Shown: piece by piece, positions 21,059-31,491 of the stretch | Layout: every line of letters starts with the position of its first letter | How positions within the stretch are numbered: position 1 is the first letter of the stretch | NCBI GenBank assembly: GCA_020650975.1 | Contig: JAIPMN010181373.1 | Location: 1 to 39,665, forward strand | Length of the DNA stretch: 39,665 bases | DNA from: Apostichopus californicus | Taxonomy: Eukaryota > Echinodermata > Holothuroidea > Aspidochirotida > Stichopodidae | Reading direction: 5' to 3' | The notes under the pieces: model-generated | The model's input: the letters and a program-made list of their open reading frames with translations, nothing else | Databases searched by the model: none | Told to the model about the DNA's origin: nothing | Position numbers and translations under genes: made by a program

Positions 21059-21858
21059 TTATAATGTTAGTTGAACAATGCCATAAGCTCCTGTCGCCTC
21101 TCCTGACCTGTTACTTCCTCGTTGTAAGGATAATCGTGCTGCTCTGTCATGGTCACGGTTTTCGTGAAACTCCTCCATAAGCTCATCGTCATTCATGATG
21201 CACACATTATGAATGGTGCAGGCTGCCAGTATGGTCTTACAAAGAAATTTTGTATCCTCTGCTCTAAAAAATTGTAGGCGAAGAAACCGCCCCTTCAAAT
21301 GACCAAACGCACGCTGTATGACATTCCGCTTGGCGACTCCATTCTTGATTGAATCTTCTTTCCTCAAATACCAGGTTTCCATAATCTCTAAAGGTACCTC
21401 TGAGGTACCGCAAAAGTGGCTAGGCAGAATCACCTAACAAGTAATATCCAGGAGGGAATTTGTTATTATCCCCCCCCCCCCCATTAAAGAGCAATTTCTG
21501 AACACTTTTGCATCGTGAACACTGCCAGGCCTTCCAGTCAGGACGTGTGTGAAAAGTAAATTACTGGTACAAACTACCTGTAACTGCATTGAATACAAGT
21601 GCTTCCTATTGAAATACAACTGTGGGAACTCTCTCGGTGCTGTTATTCTGATGTGTGTGCCGTCGACTGCACCAAGGGTATTTGGCAGGCTCCCAATCCT
21701 TCAGATACAGCTCGCTTGCTAGCATCACTAACTGGCCAGGAAAGAAGTCGTGGCATAACATGTTACTATGGCTTCAGCAACTCTGCAGCAAACATTGTGA
21801 TATGTGGACTGCGACACCCCAAATCTGCCAGACATTGTCCTGAAGCTGTCAATGTTGC
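21059..21858 (-). pseudogene. PIF/Harbinger (HARBI1-like) transposase, catalytic exon
   Basis: On the minus strand, from an acceptor at about 21859 (TTCTATAG), the blocks are FRTMSGRFGVSQSTYHNVCCRVAEAI and LGAVDGTHIRITAPRE (first Asp). NRKHLYSMQLQVVC and GRPGSVHDAKVFRNCSL (second Asp) come next. After frameshifts near 21470 and 21340 come YYLLGDSA and NVIQRAFGHLKGRF, then CTIHNVCI. In active relatives the third motif is I-E-RAFG. Here the codon at 21314-21316 is CAG (Gln) instead of GAG, a single-base change that removes the catalytic Glu. A 13-base C run (21470-21482) marks one shift. The copy is inactive. Confidence 0.8.
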
Positions 21859-22200
21859 CTATAGAAAAAGAAAATATGATCTTACTGAAATATTATTAAG
21901 CCACTCTAAAACAGCCCAATGAAAGCCTGCAGGTCGGCCTGGCATCTAGGTAAAGCTCATATGGACCTATATATACATCGGCATGCAGGCCAGGGTACTT
22001 TACAAAGAGTACGGGGACCAAGCTTATAAAAGTTGTTTACTAGCATAACTTCATGAATGATGTATGCGGGTCAATGGAGGCACGTACAGCGAAACGGATA
22101 GTGTTGTAGGTGCAGTACCAGTGTCACACCATTTCTTGGAATGCATTTCCATGCAGGGAGACCAGAAAGAAAAAGCAGCAACAACTATAGGCGTACTTAC

Positions 22201-22471
22201 CAACGAACCACAGAAACATTAGGAGCTGTTTTGTCAGTGTCACTGATTTCGTGCCGCCTAGGCAGTTTTCAGGCGTTGGAATATTCGAGCTCGCTAATTT
22301 ATTTATAAGTATTTCTGCGGTGGAGCTGTCTAGTTTAAAATGAAACTTTAAATCAAGGTCGTCGTATCGATGCACAATGTTTTCTGCAAATCCAACTACT
22401 CGAGGAACCTCTTCCCTTTTCAGCTTACTTGCCGATATGACTGGAAAATCGCCAAGTATGCTGCATAGCAA
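22201..22471 (-). pseudogene. PIF/Harbinger transposase, N-terminal exon
   Basis: From an ATG at 22471, the frame encodes RVVGFAENIVHRYDDLDLKFHFKLDSSTAEILINKL, GGTKSVTLTKQLLMFLWFVG, ending at a strong donor (G|GTAAGTACG, intron from 22200 down). Joining to the exon ending at 21858 gives ..FLWFVG-NIDSFRTMS.. in frame, exactly as in HARBI1-like proteins (QLLMFLWYLGN.DSFRE.SDRFGV). The intron is about 340 bp. This half is undamaged. Confidence 0.78.
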
Positions 22472-22929
22472 TTAATTGTTGCATCTCACATTCCTGGAGA
22501 TAAATCTGTAGAATCATAGCAATGCAAACTTTTCTCCTTCTTGTCTGGGGCATCCATGCTCTGTTGATAACATATAAACCACACTATCAATACGACTACT
22601 TCATGACGTTCTGCCCATTCAGTCGTTCGTGTCGTCTATTCACCACGCAAGCGTAACGAAGTTAACTGACGTCGAGAAGATGCTTTTTATGTGACCCGCC
22701 ATGCGGAATACAAAACGTCACGGCCAAACGGCACTACAGAACTTACAAACGAAACACAGGTCAAGCGAGTCCAAAAAAAGTACATACGCCCACCGACCTG
22801 CAGAGACAAAACGCCCAACCACCCACTGAAACATTTAAAAAACTACAAAAGGACGACCAGCACGCAGCGAAACAAAACACCCCTCCCCAGCACAGCACCG
22901 TCCAAAAAAGGCACCCCCAGATAAAGGGC
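22472..22929. other. Non-coding stretch, A/C-rich at the end
   Basis: A Lys/Thr/Pro-rich frame at 22691-22924 has no family signature and reflects the A/C-rich composition. The Harbinger element end should lie here, but no TWA-flanked inverted repeat was identified. Confidence 0.35.
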
Positions 22930-23641
22930 GAAAATCGCCTTCAACCTACTTAAGTGTCACAAAAGAATTGACGGTATCATGTGACAGAGAAGTTTTCCTG
23001 GCAAATGAGAAGAACAAAGGAGCTCTAGTAATGATGAGATATGCAGAGTTGACAAGCAACCATATAGTACATCATATGTACATCAAGCAAAAGATGATGG
23101 TGACACGCTTATCGTGAAAACTGCAATAGATTTGGTCAACAGTGTGAAGACCCCAGTTGTTGTTGTTGTTGTTGCCCAAGACATATATATTGGTTTTGCT
23201 CTGCTATCATCGGCCAAGTAACTGTTCTAATATGTACTTACAATGAGACTTTGATGGTCTTTATGACATCTCTACCATAGATATCGGTAGTTCCTTTTGC
23301 ATATGGCTGGTCTGGAAATGACACCGTTTCATGCATTCATGGACATACCAAATGTGCTCTCTACAAATTCAAATTTCCTGCTAGTGTCATCAGTGCTTTC
23401 ACAAGTGATAATTGAATAGTATCCACAATTCAAGCAGCTGGGTTAAAGGCAATGCAGATTACCTATAGCTGTGAGGATACTCTCCTTGAAAAGGCCCGTT
23501 ATCAGAGGTTCCAAAAGCAAGCAGCCAAAGGTAAAATCGATCCCGATCGCCTACCACCCACACACAAGGCAACAGCACAACATTCCCTTCTTGTAGATCT
23601 CTAAGTCGTAGTATGGAAGCAGCTTAACACCTCCATACTTG
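22930..23641 (+). pseudogene. Family A gene remnant, C-terminal PIN/FEN-like region
   Basis: Blocks in order: CDREVFLANEKNKG, then HQAKDDGDTLIVKTAIDL and TPVVVVVVAQD with LLCYHR-type remains. These match the family A segment 'FL.N..NK..L......G..V.QA..DADTLIV..A....PV.VVG.DTDLLVLL'. At 23300-23580 come FAYGWSGNDTVSCIHGHTK ('GCDTTSA.....GK'), EKARYQRF and DPDRLPPTHKATAQHSLL. The aspartate spacing resembles PIN/FEN nucleases, an inference only. Stops occur at 23414 and 23602 (a CAA-to-TAA-type change inside LQVVVW). The frame is interrupted at 23641 by a 3.67-kb element and resumes at 27310. Confidence 0.55.
23640..23641 (+). repeat. Putative 2-bp target duplication (TG), left
   Basis: TG is repeated at 27308-27309. 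Deleting one TG and the element restores the codons CTT GAG CCC across the junction. Confidence 0.5.
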
Positions 23642-23794
23642 CCCTTACCAAAAAAAAAACACAACAAATACCCACATGAATTTCCCCACGTGGGTAAAGA
23701 GTAGAATCCTATGGGAATTTGGCACGTGGGAAATGAAGTAAAAGCCACGGCATACATGTGGGAAATAAAATTATGTGGGTTTCCAAATAATGTG

Positions 23795-24012
23795 GGAAAC
23801 AAACTGTGGGTTTTCAATTGACGTGGGAAATGAGTCCTGTGGGTTTTCAATTGACATGTGGGAAATGAATCCTGTGGGTTTTTAAATGACGTGGGAAATG
23901 AATCCTGTGGGTTTTCAATTGACATGTGGGAAATGAATCCTGTGGGTTTTCAAATGATGTGGGGAACAAATCCTGTGGGTTTATCAATTGAAACGTGGGA
24001 AATGGAATCCTG
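23795..24012 (+). repeat. 33-36-bp tandem repeat, about 6 copies (left arm)
   Basis: Unit approximates CCTGTGGGTTTTCAATTGAC plus ATGTGGGAAATGAAT, with indels between copies. It begins inside the left arm of the 3.67-kb element. The related opposite-strand words at 26800-27300 form the other arm. Confidence 0.8.
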
Positions 24013-24688
24013 CAGATTTGAAGATCACATACAGCAATTGATTGTGCTACAGTCGATATATGGTGTAGCTAAGTTAATTTGCTTTTGAACTGCTGAATAA
24101 ATAATAAAGTCGAGGTCAAATATGCACATACATGTGTTAGTTACATTGCTGAATGATTTATTTCTAAAGAACAAACGAAAAACGTGTAATACGAAAGGCA
24201 TTGGATTTAATATATCATTAAGATAATCGTTAAGAAAAAATTGGGCTTACTAGTAGGCCTACATATGGACCGTGACATAAAAAAGTTGTTGAATCACTAT
24301 ATTCATATAAAACAATAACTTTGGCTAAGTAAAAGTTTGGCTTACGTGGCATGGACGGAAGTTGTGGAATCAATTCCTAGAGCTGTGACACTTCCCAGTG
24401 GTTACTTGCCATAATATCACACGGCACGGATATGGTTTCCAATGAGCTATGTATGGCAGCTTATTAACCATTTAGGTTCACTAATATCGCAATATAATTG
24501 TGATCGATACGGCTAAAGAAAGTTCTGTACAATGTTTTGAATCCATCAACTAACCACTGTTACGTGACGAAAAAAGGAGAGATGAATAAACCTGGAGAAC
24601 AGTTCCTTGATCTTTGAAAAATGCAATAAAATCTTCCTTTTTAGACACTATTTTTAGTTGTATTTATGACATCATGACAGTGACTTTG

Positions 24689-24771
24689 GCCTCGGTCCGC
24701 TCAGCCTCTGCGATGACGTGATCATTGGTCCTAAATCACATATGTGACCGGCTACCCTCGTATTTATCCCC
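24689..24771. repeat. 83-bp dispersed repeat, copy 2
   Basis: Gap-free match to 16879-16961 in the same orientation. The CRE core is changed to TGACGTGA here. Confidence 0.7.
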
Positions 24772-25356
24772 TAATTGAACACACATTATATACTGTACCC
24801 ACTTTGTACCAACACCTAAGTTGGGCTCCATAAAAAAACCGAAAAGTTGATTTCTGACATCGTTTTTATGGTTTCGGCGTTAATATATTGCCCGAAAGCA
24901 CTCTGACCAAATCCCACAATCAAACCGTTCTCTCGTACTCGAGATCATGTTGTATCATGGCTGAGTGAGTGTTGGACTAATTGATGCCCGTTGGAAAGCC
25001 AACTTGACAAGAACAAGAACATTATGGATACACGATTAAATTATTATACCAAATTGGGCCCAGTGAGACCACACTAAAAGTTCATTTCAGATGAAAAATA
25101 AAATAAAAAAAGTACCTGGCAACAGGGTTTTTCAGAAGTCAGTGATGAGAATCAAGTTTTTTTTTTATGGAGCCAAGTATGGCTGTACAAGAAACCAAAA
25201 ACAAGCCAGTAACAGTTCTAATTAATCTTCATTATATGCCCTCTTCTCATCCTTTAGTTTTTCTGTCATCTTCATCCTGATGATTGCCTTTTTAGTGGCA
25301 GGATACTTTTTCATTACCAGCCCTAAAAAATAAATGAAAATATGGATCGATTCATG

Positions 25357-25535
25357 CAGGGGTGTCGATTTGCTTTTGAAAGTGTGGGGTGGGGGGGGGG
25401 GGCATTTGCTTGACACGTACTATCTAAGACACTATCAGATTCAGAGCGCCACCATTGGCGGGTTTGGCCAAAAATGCCTCCCATATTGCCGGAAATGGCA
25501 CTTCCCAGGCCTGCATCTAAACAATATCACATAGC
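25357..25535 (-). mobile_element. Truncated hAT-type MITE fragment
   Basis: Starts CAGGGGTGTC, a hAT-like end. It contains a 12-base G run (25391-25402) and, inverted, the block GGAAGTGCCATTTCCGG...ATATGGGAGG (about 25470-25508) shared with the MITEs at 9568-10380 and 30804-31491. No matching right end was found, so it is truncated or eroded. Confidence 0.5.
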
Positions 25536-26399
25536 CTACCCATTTAGATTCACATGGGAAATTCAAGAAATCTTTAGCAAATGAGTGTAGCCTCTATAGG
25601 CTTCAAGTAAACTATTGAGACTTAGTCCCAGCATTTGTTTGGAAATAAATTAGAAGATTATGTGCCACTGTTCAATCTAGTACTATACACACATAACACA
25701 ATGTTAATTGGTGTTTAGAATGCACAGTTTAGTGTTGAGAATGTACTGCAGTACCCAGTAGAAGCTTAGGCTACCCACTGTCATTGTACTCATGTACCGT
25801 AACTAACACTAACCATAATAGTACTTAGTAGTGCCAGTGGCCTAACAATTAACTTAGTTTTACCTCCAAGTTTAAGGAATAACAGGTAGGCCGATGATCG
25901 CGGTTAATACTTCCATTCTTCTATCGACCTTCTTGGGTGAGTTTTAGTTGAAAGTTGCTTAGAAATTTTCACCAAAATTATTTGGCAAACAGCGAGCTAG
26001 CTGCCGTTGCTATGCGGTTTCGAAATTGAATATGGTGTTGAAGTCAGAGGTCAACTTAAACCTCGTACAAAATGTGATAATCCAAAATGGAGAAAATTGT
26101 CTTAGGCCTCCCAATTTGAGAGTTTCGTGTCACTGAAAATTGTAAATACAATAAATTTATATTACAAAATTTAAAGAACAATAAATAAGAAAGGATTGGA
26201 TCATAATATAATTTATACATTAATTATTGTTATCTTCATCTTGATTTGGCAATATGCCTCTTACTTTCATAGACTATGAATCACTGATCTAAATATAGAT
26301 GCGAGCTCGTCTCAATTCACATCAAAATATTGCAGGTGTATGCTACGTAGACGTCTCTATGTTCCGACAATACCAAATAATTTTCTACTTATAATTTTG

Positions 26400-26630
26400 T
26401 TTTGACCAACATTTTTCGGACAAAAATTTGTTTGGACCAACATGTTTAAGGAAACCAATTTTTTCGGACCAACATGTTTAAGGACGAAATTTTTCCGACC
26501 AATTTTTTTTGGACCAACATGATTTCGGACCAACAATTTTTCGGACCAAATTTTTTGGGAACTTAATTTTTAGGGGACTTAATATTTTTGGGCCCAAATT
26601 TTTCGGACCGCCTTTTTTTGGGGACTAAAT
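26400..26630 (+). repeat. Irregular tandem repeat of CGGACCAACATG/TTTTTCGGACC words
   Basis: At least eight variants of 'TTTTTCGGACCAACATG' with T-run length changes lie head to tail. Copies decay towards the right into GGGGACTAAATTTT. No coding content. It is inside the 3.67-kb element next to its right arm. Confidence 0.7.
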
Positions 26631-26799
26631 TTTGGTCGTAAAAAATTAGGTTCCCAAAGTAGAAATACCTATTGATAAAAATCAAGTCTTTGAAAAGTCT
26701 CAGTACTGCATGTAATTCATAAAGCCACAAGGATCTATGTAAAATTGTACTTAATAATATTACAACAACTGAGACAAACAAAAAAGAATTTTCCCCAAA

Positions 26800-27300
26800 A
26801 AATCAAAAACCCACAATAATTTTCTATTACCTCAGGTAAACCCACATGAATATTTCAAAAATCGACACAAACTGCAAAATCATATGGGATTTGTAAAAAA
26901 CCCACATGAGTGTGCTGAAAATCACATGTAAAACTTTAAATCCCACATGGTTTGATCAAATTCATGAGGGATTTATGATAACCCACATTAATATTGCAGG
27001 AAATCCCACATCAACTCCAAAATAATGTGGGATTTGTAAAAAAAAAAAACAGGAATTTCGGCTAAATCCCACATAATCTTGCAATCCTATAGGAATATAA
27101 CAAAACCATGTGGGATTTGTAGAAGAAAACCACAAAAATCCACTGAAAATCCCACATAAATTTAAAAGTCATGTGGGATTTGTAAATAACCCACACGAAT
27201 TTCCCTGAAAACCCCACATACACTTGAAAATCCCACAGGATTTTGCTTATTCCTATAGGAAATGGCCGATTTCCTATGGGTTTTATGTGGGATTTTTTTT
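26800..27300. repeat. Right arm: repeats of AAATCCCACATG and its inverse
   Basis: Many copies of AAATCCCACAT and ATGTGGGATTTGTAA occur in both orientations, so the region can fold into numerous short hairpins. It is the inverted counterpart of the left arm. Confidence 0.75.
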
Positions 27301-27309
27301 GTAAGGGTG

Positions 27310-27450
27310 AGCCCATTGAAAGAGGATGGGAGTTAGATACCAACAAAAATCTCCGCCCGAAGATGCTTACTGGAGGTATATATCTAACCACACACACATT
27401 TAAGGTCTACTACGATAAGAGTGATTCTTCCCCCTATATGTTAACGTTTT
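27310..27450 (+). pseudogene. Family A gene remnant after the 3.67-kb element
   Basis: Continues the frame broken at 23641. The codons before (NTSIL) join to EPIERGWELDTNKNLRPKM, matching the family 'S.L.PEEWGW......L.P...' block. The frame then runs to a stop at about 27452 without the cysteine-rich C-terminus seen in complete members. That end is lost or too diverged to see. Confidence 0.5.
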
Positions 27451-27589
27451 AGGTTTGACTTGAAAGGTCTGTCTTTAAAATTGAAGCTCAGATTACAAGC
27501 AGACAGAGTTTCACAAAATACATTTTGTTTTCATTGAAGTAATTAAATTTTTGCTTGGCGAATTTTCAGGCTGAAGTGAAAATAGGATT

Positions 27590-28829
27590 CATATATGTAA
27601 ATGGCAATACTTGCAAAGTTTGAAAAATATGTTGAGACATGATGATATCCTAGCAGAAGCATTACATACTAGACTTGCTCGTAAACAAGCAAATATATGA
27701 GGACTTTTGTGATTGTGAGATTTTCAAAAATCATTCATTGTTTTCTGTAGAGCCAAATTCACTACAGATTCATCTGTATTATGGTGATAAATCATCGCAG
27801 TCGAAGAGGAATTTACATTCACAGGGTGCATTAGTGTAATTTCTTCAGACAATTTGGCTACTCATCAGCTGGGAGGGTATCAAGTACACTTAAATTCTGG
27901 TAAACTATGCAGATTTTGTATGCCAACTACCAATGATATTCAAACGAAGTCTTCTCCTGCAAGCTTTATTCCAAGGACAAGTGCTGGTCATGAACCACAG
28001 GTGAAGATGGTTCTGGAAAATCAAGCCCTAGCTACTGTGTATGGAGTAAAATCAAAGTGTGCTCTCTCTGATGTGCATTACTTCAATATCACTGAATATT
28101 TACCACCTGACTATTTATTTATTAGAAGGGATTGTCCTAGAAGTATTGTCAAAAACAATAACTGCATTTATACAGGAGAGTCATTTTACTCTTGAGTTGT
28201 TTAAACCTTTCCATATGGTAAATGTGACAAAACAAATAAGCCATCTACACCACAACAGAGTTCCTTGCAAATTGTCCTTTTATAATTCGCAGCAAAACCC
28301 CACGAAAAAAAAATGACATTTTGCGACATACTGTTGTTATTCATGGACATGTGTGAAATTGCTTTTGCTCCTGTCATACCTCAGACATAGCTGCATATTT
28401 TGAATCTCTAGTGTCTGATTTTTTGTATGCCGTCAAAGAATCTTTTCCAGCAGATAGACGTAAGCCAAAAAGTCATTTCTTAGTTCATTATTCTAATCTG
28501 ATCCAGAAGATTTGAAGCGAAACATGGTTATTTCAAAGACATCGCTAACAGACCAAAAATAGGTGAAATTTGTGCAAAACTTTGGCTAAAAGGAATCAAC
28601 CACTCAAGTGTTATTATGGTTCTAGTTTTGTGACGGGATTTAAACTGTACTGAAAGACAACTTCTGGAATCTGGAATTTACAACATATATACAGTACCTT
28701 CTGTTGAACTTACTAGTATTAGCTTATACCGAAGGGAACATGGTCATGAAGAAAGTTTAGATGTATGTGAGGATGAATTTATGTATTAGAATTTCACATA
28801 TTTGGTTTGAGAATTTGAATCTTTATTCA
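27590..28829 (+). pseudogene. Remnant of a third multicopy invertebrate family (family C)
   Basis: Blocks on the plus strand: MLRHDDILAEAL, YEDFCDCEIFKNHSLFSVEP, LQIHLYYGD. After a gap come SDNLATHQLGGYQ..SGKLCRFCM, YFNITEYLPPDYL, LLEGIVLEVLSKTITAFIQESHFTLE, SFPADRRKPKSHFLVHYSNLI, RFEAKHGYFKDIAN and ICAKLW, ending with a Cys/Glu-rich tail. I recognise the order (YYDD, 'GDNLG.H..GGF..SF...FCRFC', 'DLFEG..P.EL', 'PKHHFL.HYP..I', 'MRFEAKH.YFK') from a family abundant in corals, echinoderms and fish. It has no named function. Frameshifts and a deletion after 27790 make it a pseudogene. A hAT element inserted nine bases downstream of it. Confidence 0.6.
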
Positions 28830-28837
28830 GTCCTCTC
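28830..28837 (+). repeat. 8-bp target-site duplication, left copy
   Basis: GTCCTCTC, perfect copy of 31686-31693. Confidence 0.88.
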
Positions 28838-29599
28838 CAGTGTTTCCGCTAAGCCGCTATGACGCGATTTTGACGCGATGGTTTGCCGATTTGACGAACT
28901 GGCGTTCAGAGAGAGAAAAAAAAAAGAGGGTTTCATTTTCTCCTGAATTTTATCTAGTGTGAATCGAAAAAAAAAACCTTTCAAAAGGCATGGTGTTCAG
29001 AACTTCAACTTGAAGTGAAGAAATTATCACTGTAAATTGTTTCCAATTTATCGTCAGAAATGTTAAATTAGCAATCGTTAACTTTACCGTAGCTATGTTT
29101 TTCTATACAGTCACGCAGATTTAGCTCGATGGTTGTAAAGCTATATCATATAACGTAACGTGCACTGATACATTGCCTACACTACGATGGTTCGCACTAC
29201 CAGCGTACTAAATATAATATCTGTATAGCCTTCCTTACATTACATTGCAACATGGTCAGAAATAAGCGGGACAACGGGCGAGTCGCTGTAACAAATGCTA
29301 AAAAAGACCTCCGAAAGCACAATTGCGAGGGCGAAAAAGAAAAGAGAAATATTAAAAATCGCCCTCGTAATATCAGGTGTCTGTGTAAATTTAATTGTGA
29401 CATGCTTTTGCTTTAGCTAGGGTTTGCAGTAGCAGCGCGAATCGCACAAACAGTTCTCACAATCCCGCATTAAATTTGAAGCAGTGCGGGAGGGTCGCGC
29501 ACAATCACCGGGAACTTCTCGCACAGTCACTGGCAAATTACGGCTTCCACTAAGCAATTTCAGTACCAGCGACAATAACCTAAAATCCCCACAAATCTC

Positions 29600-30085
29600 C
29601 GATCACATGCTAGCCTAACTTCTCACTAAGTCAACATGGAACTCTAACCTAGCCATCTTTATTCGCTCAAGTTGTGTCGCAAATAAAAAATATCCAATAT
29701 TCCCAAAAAAAGGCAATCTTCGACAACATGTTAGCCTAACAACCACACTAAGTCAATGGGAAATGTAGCCTAACCATCGGTTTGCAAAAAAAAAATAATA
29801 ACAATACTTTGCGTAGCTTTGCGTAGCTTTGTTTACATACTTTCCTTGCTGTTGTTGTCGCGCGCATGGTAGTCGAACACCACACGCAGTCAACGGGAAA
29901 GTCTAGCCTAAGCATTTCTTTATTCGCTGAAACTGTGACGCAGTTAGCTAGAACTAAAATATCCATGAAATACTGCAACCTTCGACCACATGTTAGCCTA
30001 ACAACCACACTAAGTGAAGGGGAAATGTAGCCTAACCATCCGTTTGCAAAAAAAAATAAGTCCGTAGCTTTGTTAACAACTTTCA
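29600..30085 (+). repeat. Irregular internal direct repeats of the hAT element
   Basis: The block CGACNACATGTTAGCCTAACAACCACACTAAGT...GGGAAATGTAGCCTAACCATC occurs at 29721 and 29983 (period 262). A diverged copy starts at 29603. Interspersed 'TTTATTCGCT.AA..TGTG.CG' words also repeat. Arrays of this kind are often transposase-binding sites. That role is inferred. Confidence 0.65.
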
Positions 30086-30803
30086 ATTTGCTGGAAATCG
30101 GCAGTTGTTCGGAAGGTACTGTATGTGCTATGTCTTAAAGAGGGAATTTTGTATTTTACGTACACCGTTGCTGTGGCGATGGATTGAAGGTTTTAACTTC
30201 GATTACTTTTCAGCGGTATAATGGTTTCGTATTTGGTGGTGAGTGATTTTATCCACACACGAAAAAATACATTATTAAAGGAAAGGGCACCTTCAGTGGA
30301 AGTAAACCTGATTTCAGTTGATGGGTTATTGGTTTTTCGTCATATATTCGGTGGATTGACGTTATTTGCTAAACGATCGCAAATTTTGACAATTAAACTT
30401 TCAATGAATTTGCTATACGGTCGCAGCTAACTAGGAAGAGGGTAATTGTGCTTACTTGATCCTGATGACTGCTTACAAACTTTTCCGTAAACAGCATATT
30501 GAACTTTGGAAAAGCGCCCCCTTAAGCCTTAAAAAAGCCCGCGTAAATACATTAATGGAGGCGTTTTTAACTTTTCATTTTCCAAAATAGCCCCCCAAAG
30601 CCAAATCTTAATTCAAATCCAAATCCAAATCTTAAGCCAAATCTAAATTTTAGCCAAATTTAGCTTGTAAAAATAAAGCGTAATGTGCAACGAACTAATT
30701 TATTATTACTTAGCAATCATCTTAGCAATCATCGTTTAAATAAAGCTCATGTTCCATGCCTCAATTTAAAAAGCAGACATTGGATTGGCCGATGTTTAGT
30801 ACA

Positions 30804-31491
30804 CAGGGGCGTAGCCAGTCTGTAGCACTGTAGGCCCGGGCCTACACTTTTTTTGGCCAAGTTATCTTTTTTTTTTAAAAACACCCATAATTCAAATCCA
30901 TAAGCTTGCTGGACGAGTTTGAGAGTCTAGACAGGAAAACCTATTGAAATGAACCTAGCAAGAATATGGCTAAATTAGGTGACCTATTCTTGTCATCTAG
31001 GCTGTAATTTTTATCGCGTGCCGTTTCAATCAACACTCTACCAGCTGAAAAAGACTAGGATCCGATCTTGTCAGTTTTTTAACATCTAGTTAAGAACCTG
31101 TTTACGCAGATAATATTTCAGTTGAGAAACATTCCACAGTCAAATAAGCCTATCGTTGATTAACAGACTTTATAGAGCTGCAGCACTTTGTTGCCTGTTG
31201 TTACTGGCTTACTCTGCACATGTACCTTGCTAATTTTAAATACATTATGTAGTATTGAATTACGTACTATTTTAACTCGTTTGTTTGTTGGGTTTAAAAG
31301 TGATATTGAATGAGGTGTCTCAAGTTACCAAGAGGCCAGGGAACCAGAATGAACACTCGGGAAGGGCCGTTTCCGGCCATCTGGGGGGTTTGTAAAACCA
31401 AACATTTTCTTGTACGCTCCGCGCCAACCGATGGTGGCGCTCCGCTCAGATAGTCGTGCCTACAACTTTGAAAATCCTGACTACGCCCCTG
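30804..31491. mobile_element. hAT-type MITE nested in the 2.85-kb element
   Basis: The left end CAGGGGCGTAGCCAG and inverted right end CAGGGGCGTAGTCAG match at 14 of 15 bases. Flanks TTAGTACA and GTACTAGA agree at only 5 of 8, so the duplication is eroded or the ends are slightly off. The block at 31364-31407 (GAAGGGCCGTTTCCGG...ATCTGGGGGG) is shared with the MITE at 9568-10380. No protein is encoded. It inserted after the host element, being wholly inside it. Confidence 0.72.

Larger units (their letters stand above)
24013..26400. other. Interior of the 3.67-kb element, largely non-coding
   Basis: AT-rich, without a transposase-like frame on either strand. It holds the second 83-bp CRE-type repeat and a hAT-type fragment, listed separately. 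The rest shows nothing recognisable. Confidence 0.4.
23642..27307. mobile_element. 3.67-kb DNA element with minisatellite-built inverted ends, class unknown
   Basis: The left end reads CCCTTACCAAAAAAAAAACAC. The right end, inverted, reads CCCTTACAAAAAAAATCCCAC. Both ends lead directly into arrays of related GTGGGATTT/AAATCCCAC words in opposite orientation (23680-24012 and 26800-27300). No transposase was found inside. The interior carries a copy of the CRE-type 83-bp repeat, a truncated hAT-type fragment and an AT-rich filler. The insertion site lies in a family A coding frame that becomes continuous when the element and one TG are removed, which fixes both boundaries. The TG duplication and CCCTTAC ends do not match a superfamily I can name with confidence. 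Confidence 0.65.

Noticed and set aside
22691-22924. Lys/Thr/Pro-rich 77-codon frame
   Set aside because: A/C-rich composition explains it. No similarity to family A blocks that follow.
23795-24012. CRISPR-like array
   Set aside because: The units are contiguous with no unique spacers, in animal DNA. It is a minisatellite.
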